DNA of 64,000 nt from BM506 sp031581485 (GCA_031581485.1 JAVLBA010000001.1:1-64000); one strand, 5' to 3'; counted from the first letter of the stretch, positions 44,007 through 53,272 are shown. The notes: a model not told the origin generated them from the letters alone. A program made the numbers and translations.

Positions 44007-45782
44007 ATGGCATTGCATGAAAAATTAGCACGTTTTTATCAGGATAATCTGCCTGGCGCGGTTATTGAAGGCACTACGCTCAAGGCGCCCTGTCCCTTTT
44101 GCGCGAGCCGGGGCCGCAAAGAGCCGGGAACCCTGGTGGTCTTTTTGGATGAGGATAGTTTTTTTGCCGGCTATTTCCGCTGTCTGAGCCGCTGCGTGGC
44201 CGGTGGCTTTGCCCCCCATTTTGCCCGACTGCGCCTGCTCGATGCGGACACCGTGCCCGGCTATGATCCCGATCAGCAGCCGTACGTCGACAATGTTGCC
44301 TGGCCCCTGAAAAATATCAACCAGGATATCCTCAAGTACCAAAACAGCATGACCAGCGCGGTGCGGGAAGGCTTCAGCCGGATCGGGGTGGGCCCGGCGG
44401 TCCTCCAGGAGCTGCGGATCGGTTTTAACGGCCGCTATATTGTCTATCCCTATTTTCAGGAAAACGGCTGCTGCTATGCCGCCCATTGTCTGGCCCCCCA
44501 GGGCAGCGGCGAAGAGTTCTGGTACGGGGAAGAGGCGCTGGCGGCCGGGGAGTTCCGCCTCTTCAACCTGCCGGATATCGGCCGTTGCCAGGGGGGCGCC
44601 CTCTTTGTGGTGGAGGGCGAAGAGAATCTCCTCTGCCTGCGGGAACAGGGGTATCCCGGCGTGGCCGTACCCAGGGCCGCTGATCTGGCCGCCCTGGACA
44701 GCCAAAGGTTTGCCGCTGTTGAGACCCTCTTTATGGTGGTGAATCATACGCCGGAATCAGAGGCGTCGGCGCGCCTTTTCGCCAGCCGGCTTGGCTTCAA
44801 GGCCCGTCTCCTCAAATGGCCCGGCCATGCCCCGCGTGATTTCAATCTGGCCCGGATGGCCCAGCAGGAGGGCGATAATTTCAGGGCGGAACTGCAGAAA
44901 ATGATCAGGGCAGCCCGGGCCTTTTCGCCCTTTAACACCCCCGATCGTGAATATACCCTTTTTCTGGAAAATCTGGAGCGGCGCCAGAGTGCGAGCTACC
45001 AGGCCTTAAAGAGCGGCATGCCCTGTCTCGATGAGGTGCTGGGCGGCATCCACGGCATCAATATCATCGGTGGGGCGCCCAAGGCGGGCAAGAGCTGTCT
45101 CGCCATCCAGCTGGCCAGCCAGATGGCGGCCAGCCAAGTGCCGGTGATCTATTATGATTTTGAGAACGGCCGCCAGAAGATCTACCAACGGACCATGGCC
45201 CGGCTGAGCCGGCTGCCAGTGGCCCGCTTTAACGACCAGCTGGAGGGCGACGACCAGCATCGTTTCAGCCAGGCCCAAGACGAGCTGCGCACCATGATGT
45301 TCTGGTTCCGGGTGGTCAACGACCGCCAGCTCAACCCGGAGATCATGCGCCGCCATGTTGATTTTCTGCGGCACGAGACCCACCGCCAGGACGCAGTGAT
45401 CGTCATCGACTCGCTGCACAAGCTGCCCTTCAAGGATTTCTCGGAGCGCCGCACCGGCATTGACGCCTGGCTGCGGGAGATGGAGTCGATCCGGGACGAG
45501 TATAACGTCGCCTTTCTGGTCATCTCCGAGCTCAACCGGCAGGAGGGGGGGCGCTATGACGGTGTGCCCCATATGGGCATGTTCAAGGGCTCCGGCGATA
45601 TTGAGTACACTGCGGATAATGCCCTGGTCTTTCTGCCCGACTGGGACCCGGTGGACAGCCGTACCGCCAACCGGGTCAATTCCCTGTGGCTGGTGGCCAG
45701 CCGGGAGAATTCTCCCGGCCTGGTGGCCCGCTATCATCTCGACTACCCCTTCTGGGGCTTCAGGGAGAGGGCCGAGGAGTAG
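44007..45782 (+). CDS. Chromosomal primase-helicase-like protein (T7 gp4-type layout)
   Basis: The protein has 591 residues. A zinc motif with Cys29, Cys32, Cys59 and Cys63 resembles the CHC2 finger of DnaG-type primases. A TOPRIM-like region follows, with VVEGEENLLCL near 200; the second acidic motif (usually DxD) reads VVNHTPESEA and lacks the aspartates. The C-terminal RecA/DnaB-like ATPase has Walker A GGAPKAGKS near 355 and Walker B VIVIDSL near 465, with SELNRQEGGRY after it. The layout matches T7 gp4 and TWINKLE. No phage genes surround it. The likely role is DNA unwinding or repair, with primase activity doubtful. Confidence 0.72.
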   Translation: MALHEKLARFYQDNLPGAVIEGTTLKAPCPFCASRGRKEPGTLVVFLDEDSFFAGYFRCLSRCVAGGFAPHFARLRLLDADTVPGYDPDQQPYVDNVAWPLKNINQDILKYQNSMTSAVREGFSRIGVGPAVLQELRIGFNGRYIVYPYFQENGCCYAAHCLAPQGSGEEFWYGEEALAAGEFRLFNLPDIGRCQGGALFVVEGEENLLCLREQGYPGVAVPRAADLAALDSQRFAAVETLFMVVNHTPESEASARLFASRLGFKARLLKWPGHAPRDFNLARMAQQEGDNFRAELQKMIRAARAFSPFNTPDREYTLFLENLERRQSASYQALKSGMPCLDEVLGGIHGINIIGGAPKAGKSCLAIQLASQMAASQVPVIYYDFENGRQKIYQRTMARLSRLPVARFNDQLEGDDQHRFSQAQDELRTMMFWFRVVNDRQLNPEIMRRHVDFLRHETHRQDAVIVIDSLHKLPFKDFSERRTGIDAWLREMESIRDEYNVAFLVISELNRQEGGRYDGVPHMGMFKGSGDIEYTADNALVFLPDWDPVDSRTANRVNSLWLVASRENSPGLVARYHLDYPFWGFRERAEE

Positions 45783-45918
45783 GGCGATGTTGCATGGCCC
45801 TGCTTCGCGGCAGAAAGGAAAAAGCGAGGCCTCTTTGGGCGACAATATCCCAGGGGCATGGCTGGCGTGGTCAAAAAAGAGATTTGCACTTTCCCCGGGT
45901 TCCCTTTATTTAAGCAAG

Positions 45919-47913
45919 ATGACACTTTTTAAGATCAACAGTTCCTACGAGCCGGCCGGCGATCAGCCGCGGGCCATTGCCGCCCTCACTAAAGGCGTGC
46001 TGGCCGGGGTGCGGGATCAGGTCCTGCTGGGGGTGACCGGTTCCGGCAAGACCTACACCATGGCCCAGGTCATTGCGGGCACGGATCGGCCGGCCCTGGT
46101 CATGGCCCACAACAAGACCCTGGCTGCCCAGCTCTATGCCGAGTTCAAGGAACTCTTTCCCCAGAATGCGGTGGAGTATTTTGTCAGCTATTATGACTAT
46201 TATCAGCCCGAGGCCTACATCCCCCAGTCTGACACCTATATCGAAAAGGACTCGGCCATCAATGATGCCATCGACAAGATGCGCCATTCCGCCACTCGCT
46301 CGCTGCTCACCCGGCGGGATGTCATTATCGTGGCCTCGGTATCGTGCATCTATGGCCTGGGCTCGCCGGACGAGTACAAGAACATGCACCTCTTTCTCCA
46401 AAGAGGGGAGGAGTATGCCATGGACCAGGTGCAGCGCCGCCTGGTCCACATGCTCTATGAACGCAATGACATCTCTTTTCACCGGGGCACCTTCCGGGTC
46501 CGCGGGGATGTGATCGAGATCTTCCCGGCCTATGAGGAGGAGCTCGGGGTGCGGGTGGAGTTCTTCGGCGACACCGTGGATGCCATCACCCTGGTTGATC
46601 CCCTGCGGGGCGTGATTATGGATGAACTTGCGGAGATCAAGGTCTTTCCCTCCAGCCACTTCGTCACCTCCAGGGAGATCATGAACCGGGCCATGCACAC
46701 CATCAAGGCGGAGCTCAAGGAGCGGCTGGCGTTCCTGCAGCAGCACAACAGGCTGGTGGAGGCCCAGCGTCTGGAGCAGCGCACCCTTTTTGATCTGGAG
46801 ATGATCAGCGAGCTGGGCTATTGCAACGGGGTGGAAAACTACAGCCGCCATCTCACCGGCCGCCAGCCCGGCGAGCCGCCCCCCACCCTCCTCGACTATC
46901 TGCCTGAGGATTTCCTGCTCTTTGTGGACGAGTCCCACATGTCCATTCCCCAGATCGGCGGCATGTACAATGGCGACCGGGCCCGCAAAACCACCCTCAC
47001 CGAATTCGGCTTCCGCCTGCCCTCGGCCCTTGATAACCGGCCCCTGAAATTCGAGGAGTTTGACCAGCGCATCCATCAGGCCATCTATGTCTCCGCTACC
47101 CCCGGTGATTTTGAGATGGACCGGGCCCAGGGCCACGTTGTCGAGCAGGTCATCAGACCCACCGGCCTCCTCGATCCGGAGATCGAGGTGCGGCCGGCCA
47201 AGAACCAGGTGGATGATCTGCTGGCCGAGATCCGCACCCGGGCTGAGAAGAAGGAGGCCGTGCTGGTCACCACTCTCACCAAGCGCATGGCCGAAGATCT
47301 CACCGATTATTATGAAAAGCTGGGGGTGGCGGTCCGCTATCTCCATTCCGATATCAAGACTCTGGAGCGGGTCCAGCTGGTCAGGGAGCTGCGGCAGGGG
47401 GCGTATCAGGTCCTGGTGGGTATCAATCTCCTCCGGGAAGGCCTTGATCTGCCCGAGGTCACCCTGGTGGCGGTGCTTGATGCCGACAAGGAGGGGTTTC
47501 TGCGCTCAGCGCGGGCCCTGATCCAGACCTGCGGCCGGGCCGCTCGCAATGCCTACGGCCGGGTCATTCTCTATGGTGATCAGATAACCCGCTCCATGCG
47601 GTTCACCATTGATGAGACGAACCGCAGGCGCGCCATCCAGCAGGCCCATAACGACAGCCACGGCATCACCCCCACCACCATATCCTCTGCCATTAAAAAC
47701 GCCATGGACAGCGCCTATGAAGTGGAGCCCCCCGCCCTGGCCAAGGCCGCTGAGGAAGAGGTGATCTACCGCTCCGTGGCCCAGGTACGCAAGGCTATTA
47801 TCGCCAAGGAGAAGGAGATGCAGGCGGCCGCCAAGATCCTCTCCTTTGAAAAGGCCGCTGAGCTGCGGGATGAGATCAAGATGCTCAAAGAGATGGAGCT
47901 TGCCCTGCTGTGA
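45919..47913 (+). CDS. uvrB: Excinuclease ABC subunit B
   Basis: UvrB verifies damage and loads UvrC in nucleotide excision repair. The protein has 664 residues from the ATG at 45919; a longer frame upstream is antisense-like filler. FKINSSYEPAGDQPRAIAAL, GVTGSGKTYTMAQ, the beta-hairpin YYDYYQPEAYIP, DESHM and the C-terminal UvrC-binding helices (EKAAELRDEIKMLKEMEL) are all present. The stop overlaps the next gene's GTG start. Confidence 0.97.
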   Translation: MTLFKINSSYEPAGDQPRAIAALTKGVLAGVRDQVLLGVTGSGKTYTMAQVIAGTDRPALVMAHNKTLAAQLYAEFKELFPQNAVEYFVSYYDYYQPEAYIPQSDTYIEKDSAINDAIDKMRHSATRSLLTRRDVIIVASVSCIYGLGSPDEYKNMHLFLQRGEEYAMDQVQRRLVHMLYERNDISFHRGTFRVRGDVIEIFPAYEEELGVRVEFFGDTVDAITLVDPLRGVIMDELAEIKVFPSSHFVTSREIMNRAMHTIKAELKERLAFLQQHNRLVEAQRLEQRTLFDLEMISELGYCNGVENYSRHLTGRQPGEPPPTLLDYLPEDFLLFVDESHMSIPQIGGMYNGDRARKTTLTEFGFRLPSALDNRPLKFEEFDQRIHQAIYVSATPGDFEMDRAQGHVVEQVIRPTGLLDPEIEVRPAKNQVDDLLAEIRTRAEKKEAVLVTTLTKRMAEDLTDYYEKLGVAVRYLHSDIKTLERVQLVRELRQGAYQVLVGINLLREGLDLPEVTLVAVLDADKEGFLRSARALIQTCGRAARNAYGRVILYGDQITRSMRFTIDETNRRRAIQQAHNDSHGITPTTISSAIKNAMDSAYEVEPPALAKAAEEEVIYRSVAQVRKAIIAKEKEMQAAAKILSFEKAAELRDEIKMLKEMELALL

Positions 47914-48590
47914 AAAAAAAATGGCAACATAAACTACTGCTTTTTCTGGCCCCCTTTGTCTATAAAGTAGTGATGGGTTTTGTCATCACCACGTGCCGCA
48001 AAGAGATGCACGGCAAGGAGATCTGGCAGGAATTGGTGGATTCCGGTAAGCCCTTTATCCTCACCTTCTGGCATTATAATGTCCTCTATGCCTCCCTCTC
48101 CGGCGGCCGGTTGCCCATGGTGGCCATGGTCAGCCCCAGCAAGGATGGCGAGTTTATCGCCCGCATCATGGAGTCGAAGGGGATCACCACGGTGCGGGGC
48201 TCCCGCAGCAAGGGAGGGGTGGGGGCCATCAAGGGTCTTTTAAAGGCCGTGCGCCGGGGCTTGAGTCCGGTGATTATTGCGGACGGCTCTCAGGGCCCGG
48301 CCCAGGTGGTGCAGGGCGGCTCCATCATCATCGCCGGCCGGGCCGGTATTCCCATTGTGCCCATGAACTGGGCCTTCAGCCGCTATAAGCTCTTTCGCAG
48401 CTGGGACAAGACCCTGCTGCCCCTGCCCTTTGCCCGGCTGGTGTGGGTGGTGGGGGAACCGCTGCAGGTGCCCAAGGGGCTTGACGGTGAGGAGGTGGAG
48501 GCCTATCGCCTCCTGCTGGAAGAGAGGCTGGCGTCCACCTATGAAGCGGCTTGGGCGGCTTTTGGTAAGAAGAATCACGAAGACCTCTGA
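47910..48590 (+). CDS. DUF374 lysophospholipid acyltransferase-like protein
   Basis: The protein has 226 residues from a GTG that overlaps the uvrB stop. FILTFWHYNVLY stands for the acyltransferase HX4D-like region in DUF374 proteins, and ADGSQGPAQVVQGG and GIPIVPMNWAF follow the family. One hydrophobic segment lies near the N-terminus. Members act on lipid A or phospholipid precursors at the inner membrane; the substrate here is not known. Strongly basic stretches (TTVRGSRSKGGVGAIKGLLKAVRRG) are usual. Confidence 0.85.
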   Translation: MKKKWQHKLLLFLAPFVYKVVMGFVITTCRKEMHGKEIWQELVDSGKPFILTFWHYNVLYASLSGGRLPMVAMVSPSKDGEFIARIMESKGITTVRGSRSKGGVGAIKGLLKAVRRGLSPVIIADGSQGPAQVVQGGSIIIAGRAGIPIVPMNWAFSRYKLFRSWDKTLLPLPFARLVWVVGEPLQVPKGLDGEEVEAYRLLLEERLASTYEAAWAAFGKKNHEDL

Positions 48591-48602
48591 GGGGGAACAA
48601 TC

Positions 48603-48731
48603 ATGCGCAGATTTCAACTCATCCTCGGCCTGCTGGCCCTGGTTATCCATCTGGTGGCCCGCGGCGGCATGGCGGTGATCTTGCTCGGCATCATCATCGG
48701 TGCCCTCTTGATGCCGACGCTGACGGCGTAA
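48603..48731 (+). CDS. Small membrane peptide, 42 residues
   Basis: An ATG at 48603 follows GAGGGGGAA with good spacing, 12 nt after the DUF374 gene stop. The 42-residue product is almost wholly hydrophobic (MRRFQLILGLLALVIHLVARGG, then MAVILLGIIIGALLM), enough for one or two short membrane helices. No family is recognised. The strong ribosome site and closeness to the gene before support translation; an accidental frame cannot be ruled out. Confidence 0.5.
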   Translation: MRRFQLILGLLALVIHLVARGGMAVILLGIIIGALLMPTLTA

Positions 48732-48981
48732 TACGGAACAAAACCCGGCCCGAGGGAAGGAGCCCTGCTTTGTTCACGCCACCGCAGGGCGGGGAATAGA
48801 GGAATTGCCGAGATGCTGACAACCCGGGGAAATATCAATTGTATGCAGCTGACCAGCAGGTCCATAACGTCAGCGGCAACAACAGAATGACTGTTTTTTA
48901 CAACTTTTTTAAACGAGGAAATAGTACGATAGAGACGCACCAAGGCTCCACAGGGATGAATAGTCAAGCGGAGGGTTGAGT

Positions 48982-50013
48982 ATGGTCATATCTGCATCTG
49001 GGAGTGCCGGGAGCAGTGAGGGAAAGGGAAAAAAAGGTCATATCTGGCCCGATTGGTATCCGGTGCTGGCAACTTTCCGGAAATCAGACAGCCTGAAAGC
49101 CACCTGGCAGTTGCTGAACACGATACTCCCCTATTTTTTTCTCTGGTATCTGATGATCCGGTCAATTCAGCTCGATTATTCCTACCTGATCACCCTGATT
49201 ATCGCCCTGCCTGCCGCCGCGTTTCTCGTGCGGATATTCATTTTATTTCACGACTGTGTGCATGGTTCCTCCTTCAGATCGAAGCGCGCCAACACCTTCT
49301 TCGGCTACTTCCTCGGGGTGCTTGTGTTTACTGCGTATGAAGAGTGGCGCTTCATCCATCTCCGGCACCATGGGACCTACGCCAATCTTGACTCGCGGGG
49401 ATTCGGCGACGTCTGGACCATGACACTCACGGAGTATCAGGACTCGCCAAAGCGGAAACGGGTACTGTACAGACTTTACCGAAACCCCCTGGTGCTCATC
49501 GGCTTGGGCGCATTATTTAATTTTCTACTCCACAACCGCTTTCCGGACGTACGGGTGAAGCGCAAAGAACGGCTGAGTGTTTTTTTCACCAACCTGCTCA
49601 TCATCGCCGTCGCTTTGCTTGCCACCCGGATTATTGGCTGGCGGACCTACCTCCTCATCCAGTTGCCGGTGTTGTGGCTTGCCGGGGGGGCAGGAATCTG
49701 GCTGTTTTACGTACAGCATCAGTTCGAAGGGGTGTATTGGGCCCGCACAGGTGAGTGGGAACCCTTGCGCGCCGCCATGGAAGGCAGTTCATTTTATAAG
49801 TTGCCGGCTGTGTTGCGTTGGTTTTCCGGCAACATCGGGTACCATCACATACATCACCTGAATCCCCTGATCCCCAATTACCATCTCAAGAAATGTTACG
49901 ACGCTGTTCCGGCGCTGCAAGCCAAGGAGCCGCTTACCATTATCAAAAGCCTTTCTTGTTATCGCCTGAAATTGTGGGATGAGGATTTGCAAAAAATGAT
50001 CTCTTTTCCCTGA
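48982..50013 (+). CDS. Fatty acid desaturase (membrane-bound diiron)
   Basis: The protein has 343 residues from the ATG at 48982, which has GGAGGG 6 nt upstream. The three histidine boxes are complete: HDCVH, HLRHH and HHIHH. Four or more membrane helices surround them. It resembles acyl-lipid delta-12/omega-6 type desaturases, which put a double bond into membrane lipids using O2. That requirement is unexpected in a strict anaerobe. The 250 nt before it hold no gene. Confidence 0.9.
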   Translation: MVISASGSAGSSEGKGKKGHIWPDWYPVLATFRKSDSLKATWQLLNTILPYFFLWYLMIRSIQLDYSYLITLIIALPAAAFLVRIFILFHDCVHGSSFRSKRANTFFGYFLGVLVFTAYEEWRFIHLRHHGTYANLDSRGFGDVWTMTLTEYQDSPKRKRVLYRLYRNPLVLIGLGALFNFLLHNRFPDVRVKRKERLSVFFTNLLIIAVALLATRIIGWRTYLLIQLPVLWLAGGAGIWLFYVQHQFEGVYWARTGEWEPLRAAMEGSSFYKLPAVLRWFSGNIGYHHIHHLNPLIPNYHLKKCYDAVPALQAKEPLTIIKSLSCYRLKLWDEDLQKMISFP

Positions 50014-50074
50014 TATGGCCGGCTCTCGCCGGACAGGGTAATCGTGGCAAGGTCACGATAAGCCAGGCCATATC
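50012..50074 (+). repeat. Branched inverted repeat at the desaturase stop
   Basis: GATATGGCC (50012-50020) pairs with GGCCATATC (50066-50074). Inside lie two hairpins: GGC-TCTC-GCC (50021-50030) and TCGTG-N7-CACGA (50042-50058). The whole could fold as a three-way junction. It begins at the desaturase stop codon. It may be a structured 3' end, part of a mobile-element end, or chance. Confidence 0.4.
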
Positions 50075-50476
50075 TGATTGCTTCGCATATCACCGCTGCC
50101 ATCAAACTCTGCAACGAAGGCATAGCGACGATCTGTGGCCCTTTTCGTTTTGAGCGTCTCCTTGAACACGTAACATTGATGCCACGAAACACTTACAGTT
50201 TAAGACTGTTTTCGCTCAAGCCTCCTCCCGGGTGGCTCGGTAGTTTCGCAATCTTCTCCGTCATGGGTGAGGCTCATGCTTGTTCATTATGCAGGCCTGT
50301 TGCCGTGCACAGCTTCCCCCGGCAGGAACCACTATTAATTTGCATTAATAAATTAGATTTAATAGAATTTTTCTTGACCGATGAAGCAGCGGGTTGTTTC
50401 GATATTCAGAGGATGGCGCGCCGCCATATAAGGTACCTTTTTACGAGACCAGCAATTTTAACAGGGGAAAATCTTA
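50014..50476. other. Intergenic region before the copper/cytochrome cluster
   Basis: About 460 nt. The first 60 nt can fold as described for 50012-50074. A 106-codon plus-strand frame (50176-50496) has no family resemblance and overlaps the next gene, so it was not called. An AT-rich stretch at 50335-50375 suits a promoter for the cluster that follows, but no clear -35/-10 pair was chosen. Confidence 0.5.
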
Positions 50477-51007
50477 ATGAAATACGCAGGAATTAAAAAA
50501 CCACTATCTTGGATCTTTTTTCTTAGTCTCCTTATTTTTGCGGCACCTGCTGGCGCTGCAACGCCTGCTGATATTGCAGAGATCCCCTCGTGCGGCTATT
50601 GCGGTATGGATCGGGAAAAATTTGCCCACTCCAGGGTCTATCTGTCATATGCAGACGGCACCAAGGCAGGGGTATGTTCTCTGCACTGCGCCGCCATTGA
50701 GATGATTGTCAAATTAGATAAGGAACCCCTGGAAATTATGGTTGGTGATTTCAACACCCGGGAGTTAATTAATGCCGATAAAGCCTACTGGGTCATTGGT
50801 GGTGATATGATGGGCGTCATGACCAGAAGGGCGAAGTGGGCCTTTGCTGACAAGGCGGCGGCTGAGAAGTTTATCAAGGAACATGGCGGCACCATGGCCA
50901 CCTTTGAAGAGGCGCTGAAGGCCTCTTTTGAGGATATGTATGAAGACGTAAACATGATAAGAGAAAAGAGAAAGATGATGCGGATGAAAAAGATGCAGCA
51001 CATGTAA
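50477..51007 (+). CDS. NosL-like copper-binding protein (first copy)
   Basis: The protein has 176 residues. A signal peptide covers about 1-27. SCGYCGM near residue 38 and CSLHC near 75 match NosL, the periplasmic copper(I) carrier of nitrous oxide reductase assembly. The C-terminus is rich in Met and Lys (KRKMMRMKKMQHM), an added possible copper site not usual in NosL. It is not a lipoprotein. It opens the 50.5-62.3 kb cluster. NosL-like proteins also occur apart from nosZ, so nitrous oxide reduction is not implied. Confidence 0.82.
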   Translation: MKYAGIKKPLSWIFFLSLLIFAAPAGAATPADIAEIPSCGYCGMDREKFAHSRVYLSYADGTKAGVCSLHCAAIEMIVKLDKEPLEIMVGDFNTRELINADKAYWVIGGDMMGVMTRRAKWAFADKAAAEKFIKEHGGTMATFEEALKASFEDMYEDVNMIREKRKMMRMKKMQHM

Positions 51008-51097
51008 AGGTGGTTGTGGTTACCAGTAAAGAACGGCAATTACATATCACCACTAAAATGAGCCGGATTGATTCCGTATCAATTAGGATAGGTTGAG

Positions 51098-51811
51098 ATG
51101 AAAAAAATTATAGGCAAGGCTCTCTTATCTCTCTTAAAACGGTCGCCAGCCCTGTTTGAGAGATACAGCGAAGAACATAAACACTCCTTGCAAGTGGCCC
51201 ATGATAAACTGGCAGAAATTAACCTTGAACTGGAGGAGAAAAGCGCTGAAACTATTCAGGAGCTCATGGAAAAAAATGCCGAACTGGAAAGGCTTTCCAT
51301 TTCGGATCCGCACACCCGGCTTTACAATCGGCGCCATTTTGACACATACCTGCTCAAGGAGTGGTACCGAGCCCAGCGCAGTCACGATCATATATCCCTG
51401 ATTCTTTGTGACCTGGACCACTTCCATGCCTATAATGAGGCCTATGGATATGAGACGGGCAATGAGTGTATTCATCATGTCGCCCAGGTAATAGCTCACT
51501 TCACCAGACGGCCCTATGATATCCCGGCTAGATACGGCAGCAAAAAGTTTGCGGCCATTCTGCCCCATACCGATACAGACGGGGCCATGATTATCGCAAC
51601 CGGCATCAAGGATGAAGTGGAAAAAATAGCGATTCCACACATTAAATCACCCATTAAGAACATTGTCACCGTAAGCTTTGGCGTCGCCACCGTGCTCCCT
51701 GAAAAGGGTAAAGATTGCGCCGCCCTTATCGCCATGACAGAAGAGGCCCTTTGTGAGGCCAAAAGCGGGGGCCGGGACCGAATATCTGCCAAGAGGGCTG
51801 CAGGGATATAG
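51098..51811 (+). CDS. Degenerate GGDEF-domain protein
   Basis: The protein has 237 residues. The first 70 contain a charged coiled coil (KLAEINLELEEKSAETIQELMEKNAELERL). The GGDEF fold follows: DPHTRLYNRRHF, LILCDLDHF, GYETGNECI. The signature loop reads RYGSKKF where active diguanylate cyclases have RxGGDEF or GGEEF, so c-di-GMP synthesis is unlikely. SFGVATV and EEALCEAKSGGRDRI complete the domain. It may bind nucleotide or act as a structural regulator. It sits between two NosL-like genes. Confidence 0.85.
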   Translation: MKKIIGKALLSLLKRSPALFERYSEEHKHSLQVAHDKLAEINLELEEKSAETIQELMEKNAELERLSISDPHTRLYNRRHFDTYLLKEWYRAQRSHDHISLILCDLDHFHAYNEAYGYETGNECIHHVAQVIAHFTRRPYDIPARYGSKKFAAILPHTDTDGAMIIATGIKDEVEKIAIPHIKSPIKNIVTVSFGVATVLPEKGKDCAALIAMTEEALCEAKSGGRDRISAKRAAGI

Positions 51812-52007
51812 CGCCTACTGGAGAGCACCGGGCTTGCATGCTTTTAACAGACATCCGCCCCTCTTTTCCTCAGAGGCAGCCCCTGGCCACCTAATTTTTT
51901 ACCTGGCCAGCCCATCTCTTCACCCTCTTTAAAAGAAATCTAAAAAGGGGGTACATAACATGATCCGCCTGAGGTGGATTGATGTCGTATCTGGAGGATA
52001 GCTCGAA

Positions 52008-52484
52008 ATGAAAAAACTTCTAGGCACGATTCTCTTATCTCTTTTTCTTATTATCAGCACAGCCTATGCTGTGGGGATAAAGCCGGCAACGCCGCAGTCA
52101 GGTGATAAATGCCCTGTCTGCGGCATGTTTGTGGCCAAATATCCTGACTGGGTCTGTGAAATAATGTACCAGGACGGTACGGTCCTCTTTTTCGACGGGA
52201 CAAAAGATCTCTTTAAGTTCTACTTTGAACCTCATAAATTCAAATCCAGCAAACAGCGTCAGAATATCAAGGCCATTTATGTGACAGAATACTATGACTT
52301 GAATTTCATTGAGGCCAGAAACGCCTTCTATGTCATGGGCAGTGATGTCTATGGCCCCATGGGCCTGGAGCTGGTTCCCTTCAAGACCGAAAAAGACGCC
52401 ACAGAATTTCTCAGGGACCATCACGGCAAGAAAATTATCAGTTTCAACGATGTGGATGCTGCCCTGATCAAAACCCTTGATTGA
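52008..52484 (+). CDS. NosL-like protein (second copy)
   Basis: The protein has 158 residues. A signal peptide covers about 1-22. KCPVCGMFVAKYPDWVCEI is the NosL metal site, and DGTVLFFDGTKDLFKFYF follows the family. It differs strongly from the first copy and keeps the more standard CPVCGM form. Its likely role is to deliver copper in the periplasm. The short upstream stretches of this gene and the GGDEF gene are alike (AGGATAG/GTTGAGATGAAAAAA against GGAGGATAGCTCGAAATGAAAAAA). Confidence 0.88.
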   Translation: MKKLLGTILLSLFLIISTAYAVGIKPATPQSGDKCPVCGMFVAKYPDWVCEIMYQDGTVLFFDGTKDLFKFYFEPHKFKSSKQRQNIKAIYVTEYYDLNFIEARNAFYVMGSDVYGPMGLELVPFKTEKDATEFLRDHHGKKIISFNDVDAALIKTLD

Positions 52485-52588
52485 TGTATGGGGCAAAAGT
52501 CCATTTTCTGGCAGCAAAAACGCCGATTCCCCGGCATGGCGAAATATTGCCTGTTCTTTGCCTTCCTTGCGAAATAGGGTCTTAAGCT

Positions 52589-53257
52589 GTGATAGAATTT
52601 TACAATATTAAAAAAACCTTCAATCTCGGCAAAGCAAACCAGTTTGCCGCCCTCAAAGATATCAGCCTCACTATTGAGAAAAATAAGATAACTGTCCTGA
52701 AAGGGCCGAGCGGCTCGGGTAAGACAACCCTTGCCAGTCTTATCGGCTGCATGTCCAGGCCCACCTCAGGCAGAATCAAAATAGATGGCAGAGAGATCAC
52801 TTCACTGCCGGAGAGATTTTTGGCCGAGATTAGACGGGATAATTTCGGTTTCATATTTCAGCGCTTCAATCTCATAACAGGCATCTCGGTTTTGGAAAAC
52901 ACCCTCTTGCCCACCTATCCCATGGGGCTAAAGTCTTCCCTGGCCCAAAAAAAGGCCATCACCCTGCTGGAAAAATTAAACATCGGTTCCAAAATTCGCC
53001 AGGAGGTTGAGAATCTCTCCAGCGGTGAACAGCAGCGGGTGGCTATTGCCAGGGCGCTGATCAATGACCCCCTCTTTATTATTGCTGACGAGCCCACTGC
53101 CCATCTTGACCAGAATATGGCGGTGAAATTCATTGATATCGTCTCACAACTCCACGCTGAAGGCAAAACCCTGCTTATCGCCAGCCACGACCCTTTGCTC
53201 TATGATTCAGAAATCGTGCACCGGGTGATTGCCTTGCAAGATGGTCAATTAGTATAA
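52589..53257 (+). CDS. ABC transporter ATPase (LolD/MacB type)
   Basis: The protein has 222 residues from a GTG at 52589. Walker A GPSGSGKTT, Q-loop FIFQRFNLI, signature LSSGEQQR, Walker B LFIIADEPTA and switch His in ASHDP are all intact. It belongs to the LolD/MacB/FtsE group that pairs with FtsX-type permeases. The only such permease here is at 60627-61799 in the same cluster, so the pair is probably split by the intervening genes. Confidence 0.93.
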   Translation: MIEFYNIKKTFNLGKANQFAALKDISLTIEKNKITVLKGPSGSGKTTLASLIGCMSRPTSGRIKIDGREITSLPERFLAEIRRDNFGFIFQRFNLITGISVLENTLLPTYPMGLKSSLAQKKAITLLEKLNIGSKIRQEVENLSSGEQQRVAIARALINDPLFIIADEPTAHLDQNMAVKFIDIVSQLHAEGKTLLIASHDPLLYDSEIVHRVIALQDGQLV

Positions 53258-53272
53258 AGGATAGGTCATTCA

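Noticed and set aside
45910..47346. 478-codon minus-strand open frame
   Set aside because: It is antisense to uvrB.
50176..50496. 106-codon frame before the first NosL gene
   Set aside because: No family resemblance, no ribosome site, and it overlaps the NosL-like start.
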